From contig CM072155.1 of the NCBI GenBank assembly GCA_036850595.1, positions 9,984,256 to 10,048,255 on the forward strand: a stretch of 64,000 nucleotides of DNA, written 5' to 3'. The notes beneath the pieces were generated by a model. That model made no database searches. It had not been told where the DNA came from and saw nothing but the letters and a program-made list of their open reading frames with translations. Each line of letters opens with the position of its first letter. Position 1 is the stretch's first letter. The translations under genes and the position numbers were made by a program. This document shows, piece after piece, positions 1 to 12,210 of this stretch. The DNA is from Rhyacichthys aspro (taxonomy: Eukaryota > Chordata > Actinopteri > Gobiiformes > Rhyacichthyidae).

Positions 1-2581
1 AACAATGGTCCATAGAGGACAGAGTTCAGGAAGCACAAAGGATGGACAGCGACAGTGGATGTGGCTTTTTGCATAATATGTGCATTGTTCAACGACGAAA
101 ATAATTTGTTAGAGTTTCCAAAGACCACATTAATTAAAACTAAATACAGAATATAGAAATGAAACTCAAATATAATTGACTTATTCAAACTTTTTAATAT
201 TACATTCACACAGAGGACAAATAGCAATACTTGTTTTTACCAAATATCTAATGAGACCAGGAAATTGCTATAACTTTATACTTCTCCACATGATTTTGAA
301 ACAAAGAGCAGCCACAGAACTGTTTACTGTTCTTACAAGACTAATCCTAACCTCTTCCTTTATCACTCAAACCAGGTGCTCTTTTAAATCTGCCTGTTTG
401 GTCCAGACATTCAGCCTTCCTATTTAGCATCAGACAAAATGTCAGAGCCATTGTTCAGACCAAACAGACAAACTTAATGCCGAGCAAAAAAAGGTTTCCG
501 TTTCGGTCGAGAACAATGTGCAGCTCTGCCTTTGTAATTCTACTTTTTAGTTGATGTTTAAATCAAATATAAAAACCCACTGGTAAACTTTTGGGACAGT
601 TTATTTTGGAAAGTTGGTTTCCCAAGAGTCACCAATGTACTTTTTATGTTTAAAGAAAGAGCTCCAGCAAACACAACCAAAGCATTAAATGTCACCAAAG
701 AGATATTCGTACTGTCGCCATGGTAACGTCTCTCAATGTCACATTCATCACCGCTTTCAGGTCTCAAATGAAGATGCTTATAGCCGCTTAAAGTTTGAGC
801 CAAAAACACTTTTTCTATGAAAAGAGTGCTGTGACTTACATAATCTCCAGAATAATGCTCTGCCTCTGGTGGTGTCTGCTGACATTTTACACTTTAAATC
901 TTTTAAAGTGGAAACAAAATATTGGGGTAGGTCCAAATTCACAAGAGTTAGACAAGTTCTGTTTTATGGCGAGTAGTCCCTTGCTGCTGCATCTGTATGT
1001 GCATAAAAAAGACATATGTATTACACCAGGTTTTAGCTCAGTTGGCAATTTCCACCTTTAATCCATGGACAGGTAGATGTTACATTATAGACTATAACAG
1101 AAAATGCATGTTTGTCCATTCTTACTCCAAACTCCAACAAGACATGAACAATAAACAATCAGACAACAATCAGATTCTAAAACACGTTCCAATTCACCTG
1201 CTCCTAGCTCCTTATTTTTCCTACTTTACTCCTGTGGTCTGTTAACACTTCTAGTCCACTTTAAGTATAACTTGTATCAGCAGAGCATTCACAGGAGCAT
1301 TATCAGTCCTGGACCAAATGACTGAGCTAACAGACAGAGCTATTCTACACATACACACTAGGTGGCGCTGTCAGTGGAGAGTGAATGGAGAAGCACTTAT
1401 TTAAATTGGACAAGTTAATGTTGTGAAAGAAACAAACCACATCCAGCATCACGTGAGACTCAAACTAACACTCAACATGTGCCTGCACTAAATACTAATA
1501 AGATACTAATAGACACATCACTTTTGGCCTCAGCTCGACACTGCTCTCATGAAGTTATCACAGAACAAAACCTAAATGTATTAGTGGGCCAGGAGCCAAA
1601 TGCAGGTCTTTTCCTTCCAGGTTTGTTTAAAATGCCTTTTGTCTGCGTGCCACTGCCTCCATTTTGTTCTGACGAGGTAGAGCCTAATTAGAAGCCTGTG
1701 AATTTAAGCTGTTTGACCCAGACCTGTCAAAAATCATGGACTTATTAAGTGCACACATGCACAAAACTACCAGAATAGTAGTTCAGGTAGTAATAGTAAT
1801 GTTTTCATTTTAAGACCCTTTCATCTTTGAAGTTAATGTGATCACCATTCGTAAGGGCATTATAGGTATATATACCCATTGGTTTCGCTTCAGTGGAATA
1901 GGCCATTAATAGTTGCCTTCACTGCAACTTAAATCAGTATTCCATGTACTATTTCATTTACAAAACATGAATATCCTTGTTGGGTCAAATCAAATCCCTT
2001 TTTGGCCCCTGGGCCCCACCTTGGGCACCCCTGAGTTATCAAGTATTTAAGTCTTGCATCATGTCAAGCTTTTCCTGTTTTTGTGCAGTCGACCGAGACA
2101 GCTTCAATCATGCACACATTTCACACCTGAAAAAAAGTCGTGAAACCAATGAAAGCCGTGTTATGAGACTCAAATAATATGTGGCTGCTCCCCATTGAGC
2201 TCCATTCAGACTTTTCCCGATATGTTGATCCATGAGAAGGGGAATGACTTCTCTAATTGGGCGAAACTGGTCTGCTTCATGAATCATAAATATCTTGTTT
2301 AATGGAGCGGCTATCTACAAATGGACTTTTGAGAAACAAATGAGACCTGGATTATAAATGGAAAGGAAATATTGACTCAGTATTTGATGACATGTTTTTG
2401 AATGGGAGTCAATGGGAGCCAGGCGTCTTGGAGCCGTTCTGACCCTCGAGTTGGGTTCTACCTTTGATCGTGACTGTGGGCTCAACACTAATGTAATGTG
2501 TCTTATATTTATGACTTAAGTTCCAGTCTTTAGCTCTGGTAGCAGTGACTTGACAGGGCAGAGTGAGTGGGGTGGACTTAC
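1..2581. other. syt3 intron after exon 4 (3' part cut by window edge)
   Basis: No exon is recognisable here on either strand. Short open frames lack family similarity. Two stretches look like dispersed repeats: 1355-1385, with the 'aggtggcgctg' core seen in many fish repeats, and about 2180-2470. The remaining sequence is AT-rich and unremarkable. Confidence 0.7.
2180..2470. repeat. Probable dispersed DNA repeat
   Basis: The segment runs from the CCATTGAGCTCCATTCAGAC block to the 'gggagtcaatgggagccagg' block. The second is a phrase I associate with teleost DNA-transposon-derived repeats. There is no second copy in the window to define its ends, so boundaries and class are uncertain. Confidence 0.35.
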
Positions 2582-2758
2582 TTGAAGGCGTATCGCAGGA
2601 GGAAGCTGATTTTGCCGCAGGTGTCTCCCTGTTTGCCCTCGCCCTGGTCGCCCTTAGGTCTGTACAGCTCAGGCTTGATCTGCCCGATGCACGTCACCTG
2701 CTCCTTCTCCTCGCCGTGGAAATCAGGGCTGGAGAGCTGGTGAGTCATGGGCTTGGGC
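2582..2758 (-). CDS. syt3: Synaptotagmin-3, coding exon 4 (linker to start of C2A)
   Basis: This 177-nt exon encodes the end of codon 213, codons 214-271 and two bases of codon 272. The acceptor is TGTCTGTTTAG|GCCC and the donor is TTCAA|GTAAGTC, which is close to consensus. It contains the motif IGQIKPELY that precedes C2A in Syt3 and Syt6. It then enters the first C2A beta strand (CGKISFLLRYAF), matching the CG-I-F-LRY pattern of the family. The Ca2+-binding aspartates of C2A and all of C2B are not in the window, so the next exon must lie left of position 1. I looked for it between 1 and 2581 on the minus strand and found no match. An alternative acceptor at 2778/2777 would lengthen the exon by 19 nt. 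Confidence 0.94.
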
Positions 2759-3049
2759 CTAAACAGACACATGAGAGCTTAGAGGGGAATATTAAACACA
2801 CACAAACAACACTGAGAGTGATTCAGGGCTTCATCACAAATGCAGAGCGGCATGTAGCTAAAAAAAGGTGCTTTTATTCAAATAAGAGCGTAAACACCTT
2901 TCCACTCATGTCTGTACACAGCTCTGTAATGTTTCTACACCGAAGCCAAGTGTGAAATAATGGTGTTTGTGCAATGCAGTGAAAAAGCTTCCACACTGGA
3001 AACAAAATTGTACTTGAAAAAAAATGAAAAAAATAATTCTAAAATGCTT

Positions 3050-3560
3050 TTAAAGGTCACCAATTATTGCCTTTTTCTATTTCCTCTTTGCTGTAATGAG
3101 TATGATCCTCTTTTCTACATATAACTTAACAAAGTCAAATTCTTTCAGAGCTGCAATGGGACTGACAAGATTTTGTGATGTCACACATGACTCCAGGCCA
3201 GATCTTAACATCACTGGGACATATTTGAGCGCCACACAGCCTAGAGGACCTGGACTGATCACAATAATGGATTTACAGAGAGGTTCCACTGACCAATCAC
3301 AACACGCTGGGCTTTGGGGGAGGGGCTTGAACCAACAATATGTAACTTTTCTATTTCTGAAGGACTGAAGTGTTATGGGTCAATATGGGCTTTTTAAATA
3401 GATTTGGTGAGTTATAAGAGACAGTAAAGTCCCGTGGCTCATTTTTGGACCCAATATTTTTTATACAATTGAATATTTGAGCTTTATTTAAAAGTATATA
3501 GGATTTAAAATTAAACAGAAATTATTATGGGCAGCCTAAAGCAAATAAGTTCAATTCTCT
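3050..3560. mobile_element. Non-autonomous DNA transposon (MITE-like), degenerate
   Basis: It begins with 'aaaggtcaccaattattgcc'. It continues through the phrases 'gtgatgtcacacatgactcc', 'gagcgccacacagcc' and 'ccaatcacaacacgctgggc' followed by a G-rich block. This order of motifs is typical of an abundant teleost non-autonomous element. It has no coding capacity. Terminal repeats and target duplications were not resolved. The stretch lies in the intron between exons 3 and 4, and the rest of that intron (2759-4687) shows nothing else notable. Confidence 0.45.
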
Positions 3561-4687
3561 GTTTTGTCTCGATGTGAAAAAAAGAGATGTCATTATTCAG
3601 GGACAAAGATAACATGTGTTTTTCCATTAAAAATAACAAAATAAATAAATGAGTAATGATTTCACAAGGTTACACTCTAATGCTGATATTTTGATGTCTG
3701 GGAAAAATATGGGATTAAATGTGTTAATGAAAGAGCTGCTCAGCTTCAGGAAAAAAAATTAATAAATACAACGTAGTGATGATAAAGAAACACTGGCTTT
3801 AATCGCGCGCAGCCTTTATAATGAAAGCTTTTGAAGGGCTGTGAAAGAAAAAGCCTGTTGGACGCGGTTTTGAATCCAGACATATTCATTTTATATAAAG
3901 GTCTCCATCGCGGAAAAAAACCTTCACTGAGGCTGATATTAACCTTTGTAAAAGTTCATCTGATCTCACCAGAGAAAAGGAAAGGCACATCATTTGTTGC
4001 AGTGAGTCAGAATCAATAGCACCGTTTTCACCAAGTGCTAATGCATGGTTCGGTTTTTGGCAAATCTGGTACAGCAGCCATTGATCTGGGTTGTTTTTCC
4101 AGTGAGGGCATAAAATGTGACATCAAACCAAGACAAAACTGTTTTTCTGAATGCAAATTTCGCATAAATCTAAGTTGTAGAGGGATTTTTTTGGTGGAAT
4201 CTAGTGGTGGAATTGCAGGTTACATTTGCACACCTGACACCACTTCTTTTTGCAAGAATTTAATAGGTGCATTGGGCATAAAAAAGCAGAACTGTGCCTC
4301 TGAAAAGCAAAAATCACAGGCAGGCAGTATTAATAATAGCTGTAGGAGCTGAGAAGTGTACAGTACAGTATTTTTCTCCAAGATAAAAATGGAAATAAAC
4401 TTCAAGCTTCATGAACTGAAATCCATTGCTTGGTGGAAAAGGTTTTAATGTCAATATGAGAAGAGCCCTTTTAATCATTCACACATGTAAAACTATTGAG
4501 CAGAAGTGGAAGGAGACTTTCTTGGTTGTACTGTCTCATTAGATTCCCACTGAAGCATGAACCAGGATTTTTCCATTACCTCTCGTTGGGGCTGAATGGG
4601 TTAATGCCGGGTCCCACTTTTATTAGCCATTCCTTTGAACATCAGACTCTTACAGAAAGCGAAGCACTTGGAGCACCAGACACTCAC

Positions 4688-4796
4688 CGTGAAGTGACCT
4701 GCTGCTGCGAATGGGCGTTTGGCAGGTCTTTTTGCGGCTGGGCTCCTCCCTCCGAGTTGGGGACGTCTGGAGAGGTCTGACTCAGCTTCAGAGTTC
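4688..4796 (-). CDS. syt3: Synaptotagmin-3, coding exon 3 (109-nt linker exon)
   Basis: This short exon encodes the end of codon 177, codons 178-212 and two bases of codon 213. The translated core LKLSQTSPDVPNSEGG resembles the Syt3 linker, where a K-x-SQTSPE-x-P motif is expected, and it ends in a QQQVTS stretch also present in the family. The acceptor is CTCTTTAG|GA and the donor is TCACG|GTGAGTG. Two bases are needed at its 5' end and two are left at its 3' end, exactly as the flanking exons require. It is easily missed because a longer open frame in another phase overlaps it at 4601-4912. Skipping it would shift the frame unless a different acceptor is used for the next exon. Confidence 0.9.
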
Positions 4797-6984
4797 CTAA
4801 AGAGGCATAAAAAAAAGAGCGGGCAGGCGATCAGCGATGACTCACGTGTCTCTTTTGTTTCTCGTCTTGTGCCGACACTCGTCGAGGCAGTGCTTTTTGA
4901 GGAAGGCAGCATCGACCCTATTGATTGATTTAACAGAGTGATTTAAAAGCACAACAGAAGAGGACAGGGGTAGAGATGATTAGACGACCTATAGTCAGCA
5001 ACAAGCATAAGACGGTGGAGTATGACATTAAAACATCTATCCTGATCTAGAATAAAGCATGTTTGAAATGAAAGATGTCATTGCCATTTTGTCAAGGTTA
5101 ATCAGCAAACACTCTCCACAAGGACACGGCCTATTGATTATGCAAAGAATAATTAATATCGAGTTAAAAAGACAAAGTAAATGTCACTCTCTTGGCTGGA
5201 TGCAAACCAGTCTCAGAGGAATTTGGTTTTGGACGATTGAGCAAATCCACACAAACATATTGGAAGGTATCTGAGATATTGAAGCTTATAAATATGCACA
5301 GATATAGATATTTTTGTGTCACTTTTTTAGATTAGTAGTGATTCGTAAGGTTTTACTGTTTAGGCAGAAGGCTAGTTTGGGCAGTGGATAAGATGTAAAA
5401 TCTAGGACTTTTATTTTGAAAATCCAAAAATCAAAATGAAATCATGAAATGTTGGTTGATGGCTTTAATACATCTCTTGTGTTCTGTAAGTCTGATTCTT
5501 GATAATCTTTGCGCCCATTACTGCACAAAATAAAGTGTCATAAAGCGGAGTTTCTCAGATCAAAAATAAAAGCCTTTTCGTTACTTTTAGATCAGTAATG
5601 TTTAGTCTAAAGTCAGCCCCCATTCACCTGATATTCACTTTTTACATAAAGCCCCATAAATATTTCCTAACTATAATTAGACTTTTATTTGGAAAGAACA
5701 TATAAGGGTTAAATATTAATATTACATAAAGTAAAGGGCATTTCCAGGACAGTATTTTCTCATTAATAGTCCTATAATTATACTATACAAATCATGTGTA
5801 GCCATCATTTAAATTTAGTCTGACTATTCCTCTATGCTTTTGTTTAAATGCCACTCCACAAACTACAGGAACCTCAGAGGGTCAAAACTCAAAATTTACA
5901 AATACTTGACAAAGCACATAATTTTAAGTGTTTATCTAAATCCCAATGAGTTTTAAACAAAATGCACAATAACATTTACATTTAGCAATCTTAAAAAATG
6001 TCAGTGGCTAAAGTACAATTTAAAATTTCCAGGACATTTGAATAAAAAGCCCAACTTTTTCCAGGACATGGGAACCCTGACTATATATTTTGTATTATTT
6101 CCCCCTGAAATGTTTTGCAGAAACATGTGATCAACATTTATACTTTAATACTTTTGCACACATTTTTTAACACATCAGTTTTTATTCACCTCAGTGCCTT
6201 TTGATCTTTTGCACCGTTATGAGGTTTTCTAAAAAGAAGTCTCCTGTCGCTGCATTAATTAGGAACTCTATCACTAAGAATATCTCTTGAAAACTGTGTG
6301 TGATGTGGAAGTGTTGCGTCTGGTGTGAAACCCGACATCACTGCTGCATTGGCGACTTTTAATGTGAATTTACTTTCCCTGTTTTTATTTTTCCGCTTCC
6401 TCATGTGGAGTCAGAGCGAGCTGCTGTTTTCTGCAAACAAGCTCTGATGAAATGGGCCGATGAAGAAGTTGAGCGTTTAGCGGCGACGGAGGAACTACAT
6501 TAGCTCATATTGATTTACAGAAATGGAGACAAAGGGAGTCGAAAAACAAATGTGAGATTCATCGGGTTGTCTAATTATCCTAAAACAGCACTTTGTAGTT
6601 TTGATGATATCTAAACGCCACAGAGTTCAATGTCGCAGAGCACACGTAGAGCTGTTTATCAAGAACACAACACAAAGAATTCATTTAAGGGTGAAATGTT
6701 ACACACAACTGATACACAACAAGCATTTAGTTTTGTGCTGGTCTTTTCTTGCTCATCTTTTATGCAAAAAATCAAGCTAGTTGAGACTTTGACGTGACGA
6801 TTTATTTGCATCATCAAGACCGAGCTAATTAATCACTGTGTAAATGTTGATCACAGGGGAAAACAACTAAACATAAGACCACAGCTTAGCATTACATTTC
6901 ATGGATGCGTAGCCTTTATCACAGTTTTATGAGTCTCGATTGCTTATTACAAGCTAAGCAATATTATTTACTATCATCATCAGA

Positions 6985-7200
6985 CCTTTTTTGAGTTTGT
7001 AAATAACATAGTCTCCTCGGTGCCGTAAGTGAAGCCGATCCCGATACCATCTCAATGGTAGAATTAGCATTAGCCACCGAGTATCCCAAATTGTGCAACA
7101 ACAAATTGGTTTTGACACATATCTTCAGCAGATGATGTGTGTTTAACGTCAGAGCCTCAGGAGAGAGCATCAGAAACTGGCTCGGTCTTATGCTGTTTTA
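6985..7200 (+). repeat. Dispersed repeat family B, copy 1
   Basis: This segment resembles 27090-27290 in the same orientation. Shared landmarks in order are 'ggtgccgt', 'agaattagcattagc', 'aaattgtgcaa', and 'agagcc...ggagaga/aaacatcag'. The similarity is interrupted by small gaps, so this is an old family. No transposon class can be assigned from these two copies. Confidence 0.5.
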
Positions 7201-8099
7201 TTAAATCGGGGCAATTATTTAGCCGCTAATTGTACCGTCATGCCAGGGGAAACAAAGGTAATTAACAAATAAATATGCTTATCTTATAGCTAAAATCAAA
7301 ACTTGCCATGCTAATGTATCCTTTGTTTTTTGTACCCTTACATTGTGCCTTTTTCTCACTTTAAACCAACATCAACTTTATGGAAAACAACCAGTCTAGA
7401 AACTTTTTATTGACTGGTTTTAGTTTGCTTACTCGTTAAAATGAAAGTCAGATACTTCCATCATCAGGGAGGGGTTTAATGTGGCTGTGGTGTCAACAGG
7501 AATATAAATAACTGCAGTTTCAGTATGCAGTATTGGATTCGTACTTTTTTAGGGGCCATAGCAAGGATGACAGGCACCGTAGCCTCTGTAGCAAACTAAT
7601 GGTTAACTTAGTAAATATGTAAAACCGAGTCATTTGGAGAAGCACTATTTCCTGAATGCTGTTTCGCTGAAGGAAAACTCATTTATAAAAGCCGTAATGA
7701 TCTGCATTAATCACACTTGTGCCACACCAGATATTCTCACTGTAAATGTATACGTAAATGTATTAAATTCTGTGAGTAGATTAAAATGAGACGTTATTGA
7801 CTGAGGCGTCGCATTACTCTTACGGTCACATCGGGAGTGAGAGTGTTTTATTTCAGCGAGCCAGAAGTGGAAGAATAATTCAAATCTGTTCAATAATGGA
7901 AGGAAACACATGCTTTTAAGTGAAAATGGTCAATTGGATTCAGGACTAAGTGTGAAGTGACCGTCATGGCAGACTCAGTCAAGACAATGACCCAAAAGGC
8001 ACATTTAGACATCAGAACTAGATATGCACAAAACAAGAATAGTTTGTTTAATATGTTAATACACTGGATTTCTGTTTGTATTTATGGAAGATATTCATT

Positions 8100-8340
8100 A
8101 ACAAATGAAATAAATCTGATTCAAATCCATCTTAAACTTGTTCAAATTCAACTAAAACCGTTTTTAAATCCATCTAAGACCAGTTCAGAATTAACTAAAA
8201 AAATGTTCAAATCCAAGCAAAATCTAGTTAAAACGTAGTGCCAAAAATATCACCTAAAAACTAAACTGTTAACAACTAAATGTATTGGAGGGCCACTGCA
8301 AAGGACTGCATTTGGCCCTCTGGCCTTGAGTTTGACATGT
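8100..8340 (-). mobile_element. hAT-like MITE fragment with tandem array, copy 1
   Basis: Degenerate 20-21 bp units built on 'aaatccaactaaaacctgttc' run from 8112 to 8236. They are followed by 'gagggccactgcaaagg' and the terminal phrase 'ggccttgagtttgacatgtg'. This terminus, reading 'tgtcaaactcaaggcc' on the other strand, is characteristic of an abundant fish non-autonomous element that I believe is hAT-derived. The left end is not defined. It lies 0.4 kb from syt3 exon 2. Confidence 0.6.
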
Positions 8341-8707
8341 GTAATGTAAAGCCTTTTCCAACTTGGTTAATTACTTTTGTCCTATTGTTGTGAACTTGTG
8401 TGATGTCTGTATTATATATCACACAATACAAAAGCAGCCTTTTTTTTTTTTTTAAGCACAAGCCCATGAAAGCTGTTTGCATTTTTGCTGTCTCACCTGC
8501 TTGACCTAAACAGGACACAAACTTGACCAGGTTGGGATATTGGAGTAAACAAAATCTCACAAATATCATAGAAAAGAGCCTAAGAGACCAAAATAAACAG
8601 AGATTTTGTACTTAAAATGTGGAAGTGACGAGACTCTGATTGAAAAGTTTTCTGGCTTTCAACACTGTCCTTTTGAGACGAACATTAAACATTTCAGTGT
8701 GTCTCAC

Positions 8708-9085
8708 CCGCGTTGTTGGGATAGGAGTCCATGTCCAGGTAGGAGGGCTCCTGCGTCTCCGGCCCGCCCACCACCTCGCCCCGCTCCATCCCCACCAGGT
8801 CAGAGAAGTGGGGGTGCCCCTGCTGCCCCAGCGTGGGGTACAGCGAGGACGACGAGTGGCCCTCTTTCCTCTGCAGCAGCGGCGGAAGGAGCGACGACCC
8901 GGTGGCCGCCCCGAGCCCGGCCAGACCCCCGCTCCCGGGCAGCAGCCCCGCGGTCAGGCTCAGACCCCCTCCCTCTTTGTCCCGCCATGGCAGCCAGCAC
9001 AGCTTCCACGAAACGAACAGGGACACGGACAACAGCACGATGCCACAGAACGTGACGATGACGGACAGCAGGCTCACGGAGATCT
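8708..9085 (-). CDS. syt3: Synaptotagmin-3, coding exon 2 (transmembrane segment and linker)
   Basis: This 378-nt exon encodes residues 51-176 plus one base of codon 177. The acceptor is a pyrimidine-rich tract ending in CCTTCAG, and the donor is GCGG|GTGAGA. It begins with a hydrophobic helix, roughly residues 52-78 (ISVSLLSVIVTFCGIVLLSV onward). This is followed by the juxtamembrane motif SWKLCW.PWRDK, which is very typical of Syt3 and contains a cysteine that could be palmitoylated. The remainder is a low-complexity Gly/Leu/Ser linker ending in EPSYLDMDSYP, a signature I recognise from Syt3 rather than Syt6 or Syt10. The exon is much richer in GC than the DNA around it. Long open frames on the opposite strand here are shadows of this exon. 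Confidence 0.94.
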
Positions 9086-11029
9086 CTGAAGGGGACAGAA
9101 AAAACAAACAAAACAGGAGTCATCAAAATCATAGGCACAGTAGACATTTCACACCAGAGCAACTCAGCATTAGCTCCATGATCCAAGAGGAATTGTTGTG
9201 TCGTATGTTTGAGTTTGTAGGTTGGACTCTAAATTGGATTGTAAATAAAGTTGTCCAGCTACCAGTAAGAAAACTTATTTGCTGATATCTGAGCCTTTTA
9301 TACTCATTTGACTAGTTCAAAGTAAGAAAAAAAACTGCAAAAAGTACAAAAAGTTTATGTCAAGAGGCTGATAAACCATTTCTTCAAAATATGTGTATAC
9401 TGCAGATACTGTATATAAGGTACTTATATCTGTACTAGTGTTGGTGTAGTACTCTCTGCATTTTGAAATAAAAAGGTGATATACAGATTTCTAAGTATAA
9501 TGGACAGTGCTGTAGTATTATGTACTACTGCACTGTACTGTAACTATTATTATGTACAATATTTTCAGCTTCTTATTTTAAGACGGTTGAAGCAATTGGT
9601 TTGTTGAAACATTATGCCATATTTAATAGTCTCATGTATCCTAATGGTCTTTGAATAAAAAAAACACAAAAAAAAACTTATTTCCCCACATCCCAGGTTT
9701 CAACAGTGTTTGTTTCCTTTAAAATTAAAATGCAATCACACAGCTTTATGCAACTTAATTCCTGAGCTTGCATAAAATAAGGGTTGTCCAGATAATGATA
9801 CCAGTTTTCTGTACAAGTACTGCATTTTTCATTATCACTGTAACAATGTAACAATCACAATGTCTGTATAGGTCTACCTGAATCGCAAAAATATTGGTAT
9901 TCCATGTAATAGACAGATAAGAGCTAAAGATAAATAAATAAATAAATCAAACCGTGACCTGGCCAAATGTAAAAGCACCAATGAGATGAGTACTTACATT
10001 ACTGTAGATGAGGACAGTAAAAGTAAAACCCAATGTAAACAATGCTCTGTTAGAGTCAAAAACAGTCTCCATTAAAACAAATCACTGATAAAACTGAAAA
10101 ATCTGAAAACTACTTAATTGGAAGTAGTCATATCTATTGTAAGAAGTAATTGACACGGTGCAATATTCGTTTGTAACAATAACACGTCTTAAAGGACAAA
10201 ACATGAAGAAGATGAGGAAGCACAGATGTGAAACACTGAGAGATTTACAATGTTGTGGCAATAATTCATCTGATTACGACAGAGATAGCCTTCATTTAAT
10301 GGCTTCAGTGTGAACTAATGTTCTTCTGAATAAAATACTGGAACATATTTTGAACAAAAACAGATGCGGTGTCATGCAATGAAAATTAAAATGACAATAA
10401 ATTTGTGAATATTATTATCCACACAAATGTTTGAGAAATTAAGCTGGTTCATTTAATTAAGGCCAGCTGATTCTCTAGTGTATTTACTTAATTTGGTGAA
10501 GAAATCAAGAGCAACAAATTAAATAGATACAAAAACAGCAGTGTGCATCATTAACTCTCATTTTATCCATCGTCACTGCAACAAAACCGGGACATTTGTG
10601 AACTGTAACAGGGTCTGCATCTTCAGTATAGTGTAGACAATGCATTAAATAAAATAGTAATAATGTGGACATAGCATTAAAGTGTCCAAATGTTGGTCAT
10701 ATTTTTGAACAAAGAAATGATTTGCTCTGTTATGAATGGTCTGAAACCTAATGATTGGATAATATCATCAGTCGAGAGTGTTACTGCTTCACTAAATAAC
10801 CACTCACTGCTTTGGGCACAGTCCTGACAAAAGCCACTGAGGGGGTCACATAAATAAACCCAGTCACTTCAGATCAATAGTGTTTGTCAAATTGTTTGTC
10901 GAATTATCGATTTGGTCAGTAATGTCCTCCTCCAGGGCCTTTAACGTCTCATTTTTAACACCTTCATTAACCCTGTATTCTTCAGTCTTAACAAACAACA
11001 GCCTTCTCAGTTTGGAAAAAGAGAATGGG

Positions 11030-11190
11030 TGTTATTTAGTGTTGTATTCAAGACCCCATTGCCCGAGACCCTGAGAGTATCAGGACTGAGACAAGACTAA
11101 GACTATGTCAGGGCAAGACCGAATCCAGACCAGAACCAGTGTAAAATACAATGTTATAGATGCAAGGGAACAATTAAAACATCTAAACCA
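11030..11190. repeat. Degenerate 'caagaccgagac'-type minisatellite, left block
   Basis: Irregular short units such as 'gagacaagactaagac', 'caagaccgaatccagacc' and 'gagaccctgagag' recur here. The units are too diverged to count. The series resumes at 11405-11535 after the MITE at 11194-11375. Confidence 0.55.
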
Positions 11191-11193
11191 CAC

Positions 11194-11375
11194 ATGTCGA
11201 ACTCAAGGCCCTTTGCAATGTTTTATGTGGTCCTTCAATACATTTGGAAAGTGATGATTTTGGCACTAGGTTTTAATGGATGTGATTTTGCTACAAAGAC
11301 CTGTTAAAATCCATCCAAAACCTGTTCAAATCTAATTAAAACCAATTCAAATCCATCCATAAAATATAAAATGAT
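11194..11375 (+). mobile_element. hAT-like MITE with short tandem array, copy 2
   Basis: It starts with 'catgtcgaactcaaggccc', then 'tttggcactaggttttaatgg', and carries about four units of the 'aaatccatccaaaacctgttc' type at 11305-11365. It sits between two blocks of an unrelated 'aagaccgagac'-type minisatellite, so it was apparently inserted into that array. No coding capacity. Confidence 0.6.
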
Positions 11376-11404
11376 TTAGGTTTCTATTCAATTCCAAGAA
11401 CAGA

Positions 11405-11535
11405 CAAATATACCATCTGGGGTCATGGTTGGTCATGGCTTGACATCCAAGACCGAGAAAAGACTGAGTAAAGATGAGTTCAAGACCAATACTAGACCAA
11501 GACCTTTACAAAATAGTCTTAAGACAGGCCTGGAG
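11405..11535. repeat. Degenerate 'caagaccgagac'-type minisatellite, right block
   Basis: This continues the left block, with units such as 'ccaagaccgagaaaagactg' and 'caagaccaatactagaccaa'. Similar degenerate units recur at 43480-43660 and weakly near 14215-14300 and 23075-23115. Confidence 0.5.
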
Positions 11536-12124
11536 TACTAACTTAGTTTCATCATTTGCCAGATTTCTGATTTTTGTTTCATTAATCATACATCACACAT
11601 GAACTCTTCCAGTTCCACTTTGAAATACATCTATCCTAACAGTCATGCACATTTACTAAAGTTATGTTAAATCCCGATACATAACTGTACTATTAATTGA
11701 GTGGGCCTGTGAATATAAATATTTCTACCTTATAAACTGAAAGAGCATTAACTCACAGGAGGAAAACTGAGTCCATCCGAGGAGTGTGTTGCAGCATGTT
11801 TGCTTTTCATAAAATGCAGTTGAATGAAAATGATATCAACATTTCTTAGCAGCCATTTGAGAATGATGTTAGTAAACTGTAATGAGGCTGAATTATGAAT
11901 CAGAGAAGACAACAAGGCACCAGATGCACTACACTACAATTACAAAGCTTTTAACTAAATGAGGGTGTGCTGCTTTTGAAAAGATCTCCATTTTTCGCTT
12001 TGGATGATAAATTATTGGAGAAGGGATGCCATGTGAAAAACAAACAAAGCTATGTTATTAAAAAGTCAGAACAAGACTGAAAAACATGTGTCACATAATT
12101 TGGTAGAACTGGTCTTTAAAGTGT

Positions 12125-12210
12125 ACTCTCAACCCTCCTTTCTACCTCCTGTGAGCATCTACGGTAGCTTAGCAGGGACAGCTTGCTCAAACCCAGTGGA
12201 AATACATCAC
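12125..12210 (+). repeat. Dispersed repeat family E, copy 1
   Basis: It shares 'gtgagcatctacggtagc' and 'agcagggacag...aaacccag.ggaaat' with 46085-46165. The reverse complement of the same core occurs at 29105-29195. Family type unknown. Confidence 0.5.

Larger units (their letters stand above)
4797..8707. other. syt3 intron between exons 2 and 3
   Basis: A 3.9-kb AT-rich intron. The open frames in it are short and unlike known proteins. It contains one copy of a dispersed repeat (6985-7200) and part of a hAT-like MITE with a degenerate tandem array (8100-8340). The stretch 6300-6560 is less AT-rich and has no visible repeat character. Confidence 0.75.

Noticed and set aside
1355..1390. 'ggtggcgctgtcagtggaga', similar to an RE1 half-site
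   Set aside because: The same core is part of a widespread fish repeat and the second half does not match.
4601..4912. Minus-strand frame of 103 codons
   Set aside because: It overlaps syt3 exon 3 in the wrong phase. The correct phase gives the SQTSPDVP motif and fits both neighbouring exons.
8606..9285. Several long plus-strand open frames over the GC-rich block
   Set aside because: They are antisense or out-of-phase shadows of syt3 coding exon 2, whose minus-strand frame carries the recognisable transmembrane and juxtamembrane motifs.
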